Positions 45,165 through 54,267 of a stretch of 64,000 bases of DNA are shown here, piece after piece. A model generated the notes under the pieces. The model did no database searches. It saw nothing but the letters and a program-made list of their open reading frames with translations, and was not told where the DNA came from. Each line of letters begins with the position of its first letter. Within the stretch, counting starts at the first letter, position 1. This stretch comes from Methylocaldum marinum (lineage in GTDB: Bacteria; Pseudomonadota; Gammaproteobacteria; Methylococcales; Methylococcaceae). The stretch covers positions 4,382,833 to 4,446,832 of the forward strand of contig NZ_AP017928.1 in assembly GCF_003584645.1 (NCBI RefSeq), read 5' to 3'. A program made the position numbers and the translations under genes.

Positions 45165-45505
45165 TGCTGGCGACGATTCTGAGTGCGGCGGCGGTGTATG
45201 TGGTGGCCGAGCCGGTCGATTTGCGCAAGTCCATCGATGGTTTGGCGCTGGCGGTGGAGAGCAGTCTGGGGTATTCGCCGTTATCGGGTGCGGTGTTCGT
45301 GTTTTTCAACCGGGGCCGGGACAAGGTGAAGCTGTTGTGGTGGGATCGTCACGGTTTCTGGCTGGCCTACAAGCGGCTGGAGAACGGCCGCTTCCGCAAG
45401 CCGGTTCAGGGGACGATTTCGCGCTCGGACCTGCTGCTGTTGCTGGAAGGCGTGGACCTGACGGTGGCCCGTTTCCGCGCGGTTCGCGCGGGTCGGGTCG
45501 GCTGA
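45164..45505 (+). CDS. tnpB: IS66 accessory protein TnpB
   Basis: A 113-residue IS66 Orf2 with the family block VDLRKSIDGLALAVE, FVFFNRGRDKVKLLWWDRHGF and KRLENGRF. The frame runs upstream to 45074, but the ATG at 45164, overlapping the tnpA stop by one base, gives the normal start MLATILSAAAVYVV. It is required with TnpA and TnpC for IS66-type transposition in studied relatives. Confidence 0.92.
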   Translation: MLATILSAAAVYVVAEPVDLRKSIDGLALAVESSLGYSPLSGAVFVFFNRGRDKVKLLWWDRHGFWLAYKRLENGRFRKPVQGTISRSDLLLLLEGVDLTVARFRAVRAGRVG

Positions 45506-45563
45506 GTCGAAAGTGCCTGAAACCCGCATCAGAGCTGGGCTTTCGGGTGGTCCACCGGGTATA

Positions 45564-47075
45564 ATGGCAGCCATGAATGCCGCCGCTCTCGCCGAAGAAA
45601 ATCGTACTCTAAAGGCCACCCTGGCCCAGCGCGAGGCGCGCATCGAACGGCTGGAATTCGACCTGGCGCAGCTGAAGAAGCTGCTGTTCGGCGCCCGTTC
45701 CGAGCGACTGGCGACCCTCCCCGACATCGACCAACTGCCGCTGTGGGATGAGGTGCCCGAGGACGCCCCCGTCGCCAGTCCGGTGGCGTTCAAGACGGTG
45801 GTGGTGCAATCGCCCGCCAAGAATCAACCGAAGCGCACCGCACTGCCGGCGCATCTGCCGCGAGAGATCGTGGTATTGCCGTTGTCGGCACAAGACCGGC
45901 AGTGTCCTGCCTGCGGTGAGGAACGGCCGGTGATCGGCTACGAAAGCTCCGAACGCTTGGATTACGTCCCGGCGCAACTGAAGGTCGTGGAAACGCGGCG
46001 GGAAAAGTGCGCCTGCGCGAAGTGCCAAGGGCAGTTGACCACGGTACCGGCCCCGCCGCAAATCATCGAGCAGGGCATCCCTCTGCCGGGTCTTCTGGCA
46101 CATCTGCTGATGGCCAAATACGGCTATCACCTGCCGCTGTACCGCATCGAGCAAATCTTTGCCCACCAGGGTGTCCCCATTGCCCGCACCACGTTGTGCG
46201 ACTGGGTCATCCAGAGCGGCTGGCAGCTGCAGCCCTTGGTCGAGCGGATGCTGGCGTTGCTCAAGCAACAGCCGGTGATCTTCTCGGACGACACCACTGT
46301 GGCGGTGCAGGACCGCGGCAAGACGCGGGAAACCCGGTTTTGGGTATACGCCGGCCACTCGCCGCCCATCGTCGTCTATGACCACACCGAAACCCGGGCG
46401 GGCAAGCATCCCAAGGCCAAACTGGAAGGCTACAGCGGCTACCTGCAGGCGGACGCCTATGCCGGTTACGACCAGATCTTCGCCGCGGGCAAGGTCCTGG
46501 AAGTGGCGTGCTGGGCGCATGCGCGCCGCAAGTTCTTCGAGATTGCCCGACAGACCGAGAACGGCAAGCGCATCAGCGCCCATGAGGCCTTGGAGTACAT
46601 CGGCCGGCTCTACGCCATCGAACGGGAGGCCAAGGAACAGCAACTCGACGCCGAAGGCACCCGAAAGCTACGGCAGGAACAGGCGCGGCCGATCCTGGCC
46701 GAGTTCAAGGCCTGGCTCGAAGACCGGCTGCGCCAGCTGGCGCCCAAGACCCCCACTGCCCAGGCCATCGGCTATGCCCTCAAGAACTGGCCGGCGCTGG
46801 AGCGCTATACCGAAGACGGTCGCCTGGAGATCGACAACAACCGGAGCGAACGGGCCATCCGCCCGCTGACCATCGGCCGCAAGAACTGGCTGTTCCTCGG
46901 CTCGCCCAAGGGCGGCCAGGTCGCCGCCACCGTCTTCAGCCTGATCCAGACCTGCAAGGAGCTGGGCATCAATCCGGAGGCCTATCTGAAGGATGTCCTC
47001 AACCGCCTGCCTTCCACCAAGCAGAAGGACATCGACAGCCTGCTTCCTCACAACTGCAAGCTGCCCGGGGCGTAA
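45564..47075 (+). CDS. tnpC: IS66 transposase TnpC
   Basis: A transposase of about 500 residues. It starts with a leucine-zipper-like segment (EENRTLKATLAQREARIERLE-type), then a zinc-binding region (CPACGEERP ... CACAKC) and the DDE core (IFSDDTTVAVQD, YLQADAYAGYDQI, with Glu in EIDNNRSERAIRPL). The frame opens at 45513; the ATG at 45564 or 45573 gives the usual start. It is intact, so the element may be active. Confidence 0.93.
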   Translation: MAAMNAAALAEENRTLKATLAQREARIERLEFDLAQLKKLLFGARSERLATLPDIDQLPLWDEVPEDAPVASPVAFKTVVVQSPAKNQPKRTALPAHLPREIVVLPLSAQDRQCPACGEERPVIGYESSERLDYVPAQLKVVETRREKCACAKCQGQLTTVPAPPQIIEQGIPLPGLLAHLLMAKYGYHLPLYRIEQIFAHQGVPIARTTLCDWVIQSGWQLQPLVERMLALLKQQPVIFSDDTTVAVQDRGKTRETRFWVYAGHSPPIVVYDHTETRAGKHPKAKLEGYSGYLQADAYAGYDQIFAAGKVLEVACWAHARRKFFEIARQTENGKRISAHEALEYIGRLYAIEREAKEQQLDAEGTRKLRQEQARPILAEFKAWLEDRLRQLAPKTPTAQAIGYALKNWPALERYTEDGRLEIDNNRSERAIRPLTIGRKNWLFLGSPKGGQVAATVFSLIQTCKELGINPEAYLKDVLNRLPSTKQKDIDSLLPHNCKLPGA

Positions 47076-47957
47076 CAAGCGACCACTTAACCGTTCGCCA
47101 CTGCGACCACAAGTCCGGGTACCGCCGAACGCTTACTGAAGAACGACGTGCCGCCACGCGGCGAGGATGGCAAGACGGAGATTGGCGGCCTCGTGACGCG
47201 CGGCACGTATGTCGACGGGCGTTTTCGCAAGTGGGTCGGTAATAAAGGTGATTGGACCGGTGAAACGCACGCGTGGAATGCGCTCGTCATCTCGGGACCC
47301 CGGGCGGGTGCCGTCATGTATTTCGGCGCCACGATGCTGCAGCTGGTCAAGGACCAAAACGATAGCGTCCGCTACGGGATGGTCGAAAGCGGCAACGCTA
47401 TCTCGATGCAGCGCTGCCCGCATTGCGGCGAACCGGCTGTACTGCACACGCTCAAGCAGGATGGCGATAGCTGGGGTTCGTTGCTGGCACTTCGCGAGGC
47501 CATCGCCAACGCGCAAAACGACCTTGCATACTTCCGCCGGGCCGTTCCGAATGCGAAAGGGAAGATGCCGAAGTTGCGTTCCAAAGTCATGCTGGGAGTG
47601 CTCATTACAAAAAGACAGAAATGTTGGGCGGCTCATTCCGGCGAGAAAGACGACGAAAACATTAAAGCCATCGTCGAGAACATTCTCCATTGGAAATATG
47701 CCGGGATGGCAACGGTACAACAGCCGATCCTGAACAAGCGCCACGAGCTGGCTACCGACGGAAGCGGACCCAGTTCAAAACTGCAAACCTTCAGCTACCA
47801 GTGCGCTGCGCCGAAACTTATCCAGGCGGCAATTAAGAATAACGATGCGCCGTTTGCAATGAGCGAAGCATTTTTTGATGAAAGAGACGGCCGTGGACCG
47901 CAAGCCTCTTGTGGGCGCTGCGTTTCGACGGTCCGCTACATGCTTTGCCCGGATTAA

Positions 47958-48297
47958 GATCGAGCAAATTTCTTCGGGCTTTTTCTTGCGCCCGGTGCGC
48001 TTTTGGGGGGCTCGCCGGGCCAAACGGTTCTTCAGAATGCATGCAAGCCTTTGCTGATGGAAATATCAGCTCAAGCGCCAAAAGTCCGACCTAGTTCACA
48101 TTTTGAGACGGAGTTCCCCTATTAGACTGCGCGCTGGGTTGGACTCGATTTCGCAATCTTGTGCGACATCCCCGGAAATCCAATCAAAACCGCGCCCTGA
48201 TGAACCCTTATGTCCCCCATTCGGCTTCATTTTTGACGGTAATCAATACGTCATTTGCGGCGTCTATTTTATCTAACGCAAATAGAGAGTACTAAGG
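47958..48297. other. Intergenic stretch without a supported gene
   Basis: No convincing coding frame. A GC-rich segment near 47991-48021 can form a weak GCCCGG/CCGGGC hairpin that might end the broken gene upstream. The rest is the upstream region of the PEP-CTERM-like gene, where base composition returns toward the chromosomal norm. Confidence 0.5.
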
Positions 48298-48981
48298 ATG
48301 AGAATCTTCGGAAGATCGGTGAAGCCGAAACTTATGGCAAGCTTGGCAAGCTTGGCGAGCGGGTTGATGATGCTCGGTGCGGCTGGAAGCTCCAATGCTA
48401 CCATCATTACCGGCGGCATTACGGGTGGGTCTGCTCTCGCTGAAGGCGGATCATTTATATACGTTAATCCTATACCTGTAGGCTTTACGGTTGGAAATGA
48501 CAATTTCCAAGACTTTAACGTGCGAGGTTTCGACGAAGATCAGAATATCGTTCTCGCAACAGCGCTTAGTGTCGATGTCGGCTCGAATATAGCCGCAGGT
48601 ATCGAGGTTGCGAGTCATTCCATAGTTTTCGATCCGGCTCAGATCGAAGATGTATTCGGGTTTATCGAATTCGACTCGGATGTACTTGGAATCATAACAA
48701 CGTTATCAAAGCTTGCCGCAAGTGATTCCCTTGCGAATACGGACGTCGCGTACTTGAATCCAAATGCAAGAGGCCTTGAAGCCGATGATTCGGTATCTAT
48801 CGACGCGAATAATGCTCGGAGAATAAATTTTCATTTTCGTGCATCCAGTCCCGGCGACACCATCCGAGTACTAACCGCTCATTCTCCCGGAGCAGTGCCG
48901 GTTTCTGAACCGGCCAGCTCGCTTCTAATCGGAGCGGGCATTTTGAGTCTAATGAGCGTCAGAAGAAGGCTGAAGGCGTAA
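48298..48981 (+). CDS. PEP-CTERM-like exported protein (SEP variant)
   Basis: A 227-residue exported protein with an N-terminal signal peptide (LASLASGLMMLGAAGSSNAT) and a C-terminal sorting tail: the short motif VSEPAS, a hydrophobic helix (SLLIGAGILSLMSV) and a basic end (RRRLKA). This is the three-part PEP-CTERM plan with Ser-Glu-Pro in place of Pro-Glu-Pro. Such tails are processed by exosortase, usually in exopolysaccharide-producing bacteria. No exosortase gene lies in this window. The middle is beta-rich and not recognised. Confidence 0.8.
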   Translation: MRIFGRSVKPKLMASLASLASGLMMLGAAGSSNATIITGGITGGSALAEGGSFIYVNPIPVGFTVGNDNFQDFNVRGFDEDQNIVLATALSVDVGSNIAAGIEVASHSIVFDPAQIEDVFGFIEFDSDVLGIITTLSKLAASDSLANTDVAYLNPNARGLEADDSVSIDANNARRINFHFRASSPGDTIRVLTAHSPGAVPVSEPASSLLIGAGILSLMSVRRRLKA

Positions 48982-49065
48982 ACCGAAAACGCAGCTCCGC
49001 CGGGTACGCTGAAGGTTTTACCTTCCAATTTTGGAACAAGCGCGATGGGCGGACTAAATCGATAG

Positions 49066-49096
49066 TCCGGGGCAGCACAGCGTGCCCCGTTCTTTT
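49066..49096 (+). terminator. Intrinsic terminator after the PEP-CTERM-like gene
   Basis: CGGGGCA (49066-49072) pairs with TGCCCCG (49081-49087), followed by TTCTTTTT. It lies 85 nt after the stop codon. Confidence 0.75.
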
Positions 49097-49108
49097 TCCT
49101 CCATGCGC

Positions 49109-49591
49109 TTATTCCAGTACGGCTGGTTCGTTGTCCAACTCCAGCAATTCCGAGGGGATGGTGCCGGCGTCAGGTATATCGGCATCTGCCCCGTCTATGG
49201 TTCCGGTTTCGAACTCATCGTTCCGCCATGAATCCTCTGCTGTTTCGGAATCAACTTCGATAGGCTGAGTATCCAAATACAGTAAATCGGAAGGAATGGT
49301 GGTTTCGTCCGGCAGAGCCGACTCGTCCACAATCCCCGGAATCGTTTCAGATTCATTGACGGTTGGCGGAGGCTGCACCGTGCCCCGATTGATCCCGCCC
49401 GTCATAGACTTGGGTGATGTTAATGGGAGGTTGACTGACCGAGGCTCACCTTTGTCTTCAGGTGATTCAGACTTTTCCAAGTTCTGTATCCGGTTATCGG
49501 CATCGCCAAAGAAGAATTTGTTTATGGTGAAAACTAAGAGTATTAGTGATAACAGGATCAATAAGCGAGATCGTCTAGCATGTGTTTGCAT
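49109..49591 (-). CDS. Membrane-anchored acidic protein of unknown function
   Basis: A protein of 160 residues with a short basic start (MQTHARRSRLL), one transmembrane segment (LLILLSLILLVFTINKFFF) and a long acidic, Pro- and Thr-rich tail that should lie in the periplasm. The tail has two similar short units, IPSDLLYLDTQP and IPSELLELDNEP, which suggests an internal repeat. The frame extends to 49627, but that start would run through a 13-bp hairpin (49601-49631), so 49591 is preferred. The family is not recognised. Confidence 0.65.
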   Translation of the reverse strand: MQTHARRSRLLILLSLILLVFTINKFFFGDADNRIQNLEKSESPEDKGEPRSVNLPLTSPKSMTGGINRGTVQPPPTVNESETIPGIVDESALPDETTIPSDLLYLDTQPIEVDSETAEDSWRNDEFETGTIDGADADIPDAGTIPSELLELDNEPAVLE

Positions 49592-49600
49592 ATGGCTTCG

Positions 49601-49631
49601 AACCATGGCCGCACAATATGCGGCCATGGTT
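49601..49631. terminator. Strong 13-bp hairpin between two minus-strand genes
   Basis: AACCATGGCCGCA (49601-49613) pairs perfectly with 49619-49631 around CAATA. On the plus strand it runs into TTTTG; on the minus strand only TTCG follows. It lies 14 nt downstream of the lectin gene and may end that transcript or shield its 3' end. Confidence 0.55.
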
Positions 49632-49644
49632 TTTGATAATAGTG

Positions 49645-50121
49645 TTATTTAATTTGCCATTGCTGGCTTGCTGCGGTCGAGCAGAAATTAATGACGAGTC
49701 GGGTGCCGTTGGCACGATTACCCGCATCAAGACATTTATTACTATTCGGATTGTAAAGTCTGCCGTTATAAAGATACCATTGCTGGGCGACCGTTCCATT
49801 ACAGGGATATAAGTTGACATTCGTGCCGGCTGCTGTCCTGGCACCGGCCACATCCAGGCAATTTTGCCTCCTGCCCGTCGAGCCGATTCCATAGATGGTG
49901 AACCCCTGCATACTCCACTGCTGATTTAACCATCCATGGCAGGTCCAGACTTGAACAGGTGTAAACGGCTCCGTAGCACCATTGAGAACATCCATGCATG
50001 CGCTCCCTCCATAAGGAAGATTGCCCCCATTGGTGAACTGGGCGGCTTCCGTGGCGGGAATGGCGATGAATGCGAAATTGGCCAGCCCTATCAGGGCGGC
50101 GAGAGAAAGTGTCCTTTCCAT
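49645..50121 (-). CDS. Secreted ricin-type beta-trefoil lectin
   Basis: A 158-residue protein with a signal peptide (LSLAALIGLANFAFIAIPATEAA) and one complete ricin-B beta-trefoil. The three subdomains each carry the QxW mark (NQQWSM, AQQWYL, SQQWQI) with CMDVLNG, CLDVAGA and CLDAGN sugar-site strands. The cysteines fit the disulfides of this fold. It has no attached catalytic domain, so it is a stand-alone carbohydrate-binding protein, probably released or held at the cell surface. Confidence 0.88.
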   Translation of the reverse strand: MERTLSLAALIGLANFAFIAIPATEAAQFTNGGNLPYGGSACMDVLNGATEPFTPVQVWTCHGWLNQQWSMQGFTIYGIGSTGRRQNCLDVAGARTAAGTNVNLYPCNGTVAQQWYLYNGRLYNPNSNKCLDAGNRANGTRLVINFCSTAASQQWQIK

Positions 50122-51038
50122 AACGATATTCCATGTATAACTTTTGGATTACCAACCAGCATCCGGTTTACGAGGCGGGCTCTACCCTGTCGATACTCGA
50201 TCACCATCAATCATGTGGTCTGCCGGGGCCGGTTATACTGCGATTAGGCTTAGTAACCGTGAGAAAAGTTCTTAAGAACTGATTCGTAAGAACTAGTTCG
50301 TAGGAATTGTGGGCTGGTGCCGGAATCGCAACCAAGCGGCGGACCGCGAGCAAATATCCTTAACCGATCGTCCCTACCGCGCTGGTCATTTTCTCGATGA
50401 CACCGGTGCCGGGCTTCGGCGTCGCGTGCAACGAATACTTTCATGAGGTCCCGGCCCCCTGTGCCACTTTCATTGGCAGTGTCACCGGCTATTACTCCTC
50501 CAGCCGAAGGCCAGTGGATGTCAGGACCTAACCGGGTCTTAATCGGAACGTCGAGAAGAGAGCCTAGGTATCCCTATCGATCATGGAACCGGATGAACAA
50601 GGAACGGCAAAAACTGCCTGGAGAGCACTTCCATGTCATGGAAACGGTGTGCCCGAATATGTTTTGGATTGCATTCGGTGAGATATGCCCGGAACGCAGG
50701 CAGATCGGCACCGAGCGCATAGGAGACCGGACAAAATGAAACGCAGCCGAACAACGCCGGAACGGCGCTAATAAGGCGGATGAGCGCCAAGCAACTGTGC
50801 AAAGTTTTTTCCAACAAATGTAAGCCTGAGCCGACGACGAAATCAGCTTGGGCTTACAAGAAATATCCTTCCTTTGGCTTTCCAAATCAGTAGTCTTACT
50901 TGCCCGACTTACCGTTGGGTTCGATTCAAAAATCAAGACCCTCGCCGAATGAAATAAAGTAATTCAGAGCGGCTCGCTAATCGGACCTTGTTCGATGCGG
51001 AGTGTTGATAAAGGCGAATAGAAAGGAAATTCTCGACA
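50122..51038. other. Long intergenic stretch without a supported gene
   Basis: About 0.9 kb with no convincing coding frame on either strand. It carries the second 40-bp hairpin repeat (50819-50858). The last about 100 bp are the upstream region of the helicase gene; GAAAGGAAA before the ATG at 51039 is a plausible ribosome site. Confidence 0.6.
50819..50858. repeat. 40-bp hairpin repeat (copy 2)
   Basis: TGTAAGCC (50819-50826) and GGCTTACA (50851-50858), the same span and ends as the copy at 31268-31307. The stem extends imperfectly inward (TGAGC / GCTTG). Confidence 0.6.
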
Positions 51039-54000
51039 ATGGGATATTTGCAGAATTTGACCCGTTATTTCCGGCAATCATTGATCGACGCTGATCGCTT
51101 GTGTCCCGAGGATAAAGCGCTTCTCCCCGTGTTGGGATCGGACAAGCAGCTCAATCCGCACGCGAACTACGTGGCTTTGGATCGTCAAGTTTGGCTGAGC
51201 GGGCGGATTCCTCCCGACCGGGCCGAGACCATCTGGGCCCGCTACCGGGGGCAGGGCAAGAAGCCGCCGGTAGAAGTCGAATCGCTGATGTTCCCGCGTG
51301 TCGACTTGCAGCGCTACCGCGGCGGCGCTCGTGACAGTCGCAAGCGTCAGGTGTTGTTGCCATTGGTGGTCTTCGTACGGCTTGACCGTAATGGCCAGTT
51401 GCGGCCTGCCGGCAAAGCGCCGTGGATTCCGCGAGAGTGGCTGTCGCCGAACGAGAGCGCGGCGGAGCTCATCGCCGACGTCGCAACTGTCGATGCCTTT
51501 CTGACCGAACATCCGTTCGAAGGGATAGCGAGCTGGTCGGAGCTGGTAGGCTATTGCACGCACATGCTTTGTTCGGTGACGGGGGCGGAGTATATCGCAC
51601 CGAATGATTGTCAGCCCGGCACGTCGTTGTTCGAATTGGCGATTCATGCCGACTACGAGCAGACCGAGCAGAGCCTGTTGCAGGTCGAGGCGCTGCCGAT
51701 CGTCGGTGCCAAGGAGAATTTGCTCAAGGTGCTGGATGCCCTGGGAGAAAAGGATGAACTTCCGTTGCTGTTTCGCCGTTATGCCGGCCGGAACTCGCCG
51801 CCGCTGAAGTTGAACCAGGATCTCGAGTCGGACACCGGCCTGGCCCGCCGGCATGTTGGGCAAATGACCGGAGAGTTTCCGCTTTCCTCCAAGCAGCGTA
51901 ACGCCTTGCACCACTTCCTGAGTCAGGAAGACGGCGAGATTCTTGCCGTCAACGGTCCGCCGGGCACCGGCAAGACTACCCTGCTGCGTTCGGTCGTCGC
52001 CAGCTTGTGGACGCAGGCCGCGCTGGACGAAAAAGAGCCGCCGCTGATCGTGGCGGCCTCCAGCAACAACCAGGCCGTGACCAATATCCTGGAGAGTTTT
52101 GCCAAGGTGGATGAGGCGGGTCTCGACGAACGCCTCCAGGGGCGGTGGCTGCCGGAGCTGGACAGCTATGGGCTCTACTGCTGTGCCGGCAACAAGGCGA
52201 ACGGCGAGAATCCTTATCTGTATCACGGACCGCGCGGCGAAGGCTGCATGCGGGCCTGGCAGACGCGGGACTATTTCGAGCGTGCCCGCTCTCGATTCCT
52301 GCGGTGCGCGGAGCAATGGCTGGCGGGTTCGGCGGCCGGCCCCGGAGAGGTCCGGAAGGCTCTGCACCAGGCCATGATGAACCGCCGGGCAGAGATGGTG
52401 TCCGGGCTCGCATTGCTGGAGGACTATCAGGCCGTCGAGCATGATGTTATGGAAATCTGCGGCGACATCGATGCGCTCGACGCCGGGATCGAAACCAAGC
52501 GCGAGCAGTTGGATGGTGCCAAAGCAGACTATGAACGGCTCAGGTCCCGCCTCGACGAACTGTACGATCTGTGGGAGCGGCGCTCTTTCCGGGTGCGTTT
52601 GCTATCGCTCGTGCCCGGCATAGGCGCATCCCTGAGACGGGAGGAATATCGCAAGACAGCCCGCTTGTTGAACCGGTGGAACGTGACTTTGAACGATCAC
52701 TCCGACGCTGCCGTGGAAGGCTGGTTCCGGGAGCAGATCGATCACTGTCGAGAGGCGCTCGGAAGCCTCACGCAAATGCTTGCCAAGCTCAAGGCGCTGG
52801 CCGTGCGGTATCGAATCTCCCGGGAGAAGCTCGGTGACTGGGTTGCTCGTCACCGGCCCCGAACCTTGAAGTCGAAAACGCTTGCCGGGCAGATCAACGA
52901 GATTAACGACCGTGTCCTGCGGTTTGAGCTGTTCAAGCTGGCGACCCACTACTGGGAAGCGCGCTGGTTGTTGGAACTCGATGACTTCCTGGCCGGCAAT
53001 GACTCGGACAGGAAGTCGCCGGAGAAGGTGAAACGCAAATTGCGCCGTTTCGCCAAGCTGACGCCTTGCTTCGTGTCGACCTTCTTCATGACGCCTTCGA
53101 CTTTTATGGCAGGACAATTTCGGGACGAGGTGTGGATGGATATCCCGCTATTCAACGAGATTGATCTGCTGATCGTCGACGAGGCAGGGCAGGCGCTGCC
53201 GGAGGTTTCCGCAGCGAGTTTCTCGTTGGCGAAGCGTGCGCTGGTCGTGGGAGATACCGACCAGATCGAGCCGGTATGGAGCGTGCCCGCGAGTGTGGAC
53301 CGAGCCAACCTCGAACGCTATGGCCTGCTGGAAGACGAACGTTCCTATGACGATTTCTGGCTCGCCAGCGGATTGCCGGCGAGCAGCGGCAACCTGATGC
53401 GTATCGCTCAGCGCCAGTGCCGTTATCATCAGTTTCCCAAACTGCAGCGCGGACTCTACCTCACCGAGCATCGGCGCTGCTATGACGACATCGTGGGTTA
53501 TTGCAACGCGCTCGTTTACCAGGGTGTACTCGAGCCGCTGCGCGGCGATCCCGAGATAGAGGTGCCATGGGGCGTTCTTTCCATGGTTCCGGTCGAAGAG
53601 CCCTCACGTTCCTATGGCGGGAGCCGCGGCAACCCGGGAGAGGCTAAACGGATCGCGCAATGGCTGAGCGCGGAGCGGGAGAACATTCTGAACTATGCGC
53701 GCCGGACCGACCCGAGGCTGGCGGACAAGAGCGACGACGCGGTGCTGAAAATGTCCGTGGGTATCGTTACACCGTTCAGCAAGCAGGCGTCGTTGATCCG
53801 CACTGAACTGCACCGACGGGACATTTATGGTCTGACTGTGGGAACGGTGCATAGCCTGCAGGGCGATGAGCGATTGCTGGTGCTGTTTTCCAGCGTCTAC
53901 GGCATCAACGATAAAGGCACCGGCAAGTTCTACGATCGAGGCCCAAATATGCTGAATGTAGCCGTCTCTCGTGCGAGAGATTCCTTCATCGTTTTTGGCC

Positions 54001-54095
54001 ATCCTGACGTTTTCGGAATGGAGAATCGGGGCGCTCCATCGGGCCTACTCAGGCAACGGTTGACCTTGGATGAGCCTCGGGCGGAAGTCGCTTGA
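51039..54095 (+). CDS. Large SF1 (Upf1/Dna2-like) helicase with a coiled-coil insert
   Basis: A 1018-residue superfamily 1 helicase. An N-terminal domain of about 280 residues of unknown type comes first. The motor begins with Walker A NGPPGTGKTTLLRS (near 305) and motif Ia AASSNNQAVTNI. A long charged, partly coiled insert (about 440-660) precedes Walker B LLIVDEAGQALPE and motif III VGDTDQIEP. The second RecA-like half has LTEHRRC, VGIVTPFSKQ, TVHSLQGDE and NVAVSRARDSFIVFG (motifs IV-VI). It is cytoplasmic with no partner gene. A role in RNA/DNA processing or phage defence is possible but not shown. Confidence 0.88.
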   Translation: MGYLQNLTRYFRQSLIDADRLCPEDKALLPVLGSDKQLNPHANYVALDRQVWLSGRIPPDRAETIWARYRGQGKKPPVEVESLMFPRVDLQRYRGGARDSRKRQVLLPLVVFVRLDRNGQLRPAGKAPWIPREWLSPNESAAELIADVATVDAFLTEHPFEGIASWSELVGYCTHMLCSVTGAEYIAPNDCQPGTSLFELAIHADYEQTEQSLLQVEALPIVGAKENLLKVLDALGEKDELPLLFRRYAGRNSPPLKLNQDLESDTGLARRHVGQMTGEFPLSSKQRNALHHFLSQEDGEILAVNGPPGTGKTTLLRSVVASLWTQAALDEKEPPLIVAASSNNQAVTNILESFAKVDEAGLDERLQGRWLPELDSYGLYCCAGNKANGENPYLYHGPRGEGCMRAWQTRDYFERARSRFLRCAEQWLAGSAAGPGEVRKALHQAMMNRRAEMVSGLALLEDYQAVEHDVMEICGDIDALDAGIETKREQLDGAKADYERLRSRLDELYDLWERRSFRVRLLSLVPGIGASLRREEYRKTARLLNRWNVTLNDHSDAAVEGWFREQIDHCREALGSLTQMLAKLKALAVRYRISREKLGDWVARHRPRTLKSKTLAGQINEINDRVLRFELFKLATHYWEARWLLELDDFLAGNDSDRKSPEKVKRKLRRFAKLTPCFVSTFFMTPSTFMAGQFRDEVWMDIPLFNEIDLLIVDEAGQALPEVSAASFSLAKRALVVGDTDQIEPVWSVPASVDRANLERYGLLEDERSYDDFWLASGLPASSGNLMRIAQRQCRYHQFPKLQRGLYLTEHRRCYDDIVGYCNALVYQGVLEPLRGDPEIEVPWGVLSMVPVEEPSRSYGGSRGNPGEAKRIAQWLSAERENILNYARRTDPRLADKSDDAVLKMSVGIVTPFSKQASLIRTELHRRDIYGLTVGTVHSLQGDERLLVLFSSVYGINDKGTGKFYDRGPNMLNVAVSRARDSFIVFGHPDVFGMENRGAPSGLLRQRLTLDEPRAEVA

Positions 54096-54267
54096 CCAAA
54101 ATTGAATTTTATTTGTGACGCTTATCATCAATTCAGCAAGTTTCCTTTGAAATATTCAAATATTTCCTTTAGTTACTCTCCATTGGCCTAACCATGACGT
54201 TTGCCATCGATGTTTGGCCTATACCTCGTCAATTTCCATTCACACCAGTCCAAAAAGGAGAGTTTCG

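Larger units (their letters stand above)
44783..47136 (+). mobile_element. IS66-family insertion sequence
   Basis: A 2354-bp element bounded by GTAAGCGTCCGGC and the inverted GTAAGCGTTCGGC, with a perfect 8-bp target duplication TGAAGAAC (44775-44782 and 47137-47144). It carries tnpA, tnpB and tnpC in the usual order, all open. Confidence 0.95.
44762..47957 (+). pseudogene. Cysteine-motif protein of unknown function, interrupted by IS66
   Basis: A strong AGGAGGGGG site precedes the ATG at 44762 (MLYQLKN). Removing the IS66 element and one TGAAGAAC duplication joins this to DVPPRGEDGKTEIGGLVTRG at 47145, giving an intact frame of about 277 residues to 47957. Visible motifs are CPHCGEP mid-protein, CAAPKLIQAAI, and a C-terminal SCGRC followed by YMLCPD. 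The paired Cys motifs suggest a metal site. The CAAPK/SCGRC spacing faintly recalls nucleotide deaminases, but the catalytic Glu is absent, so no function is assigned. Confidence 0.75.
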
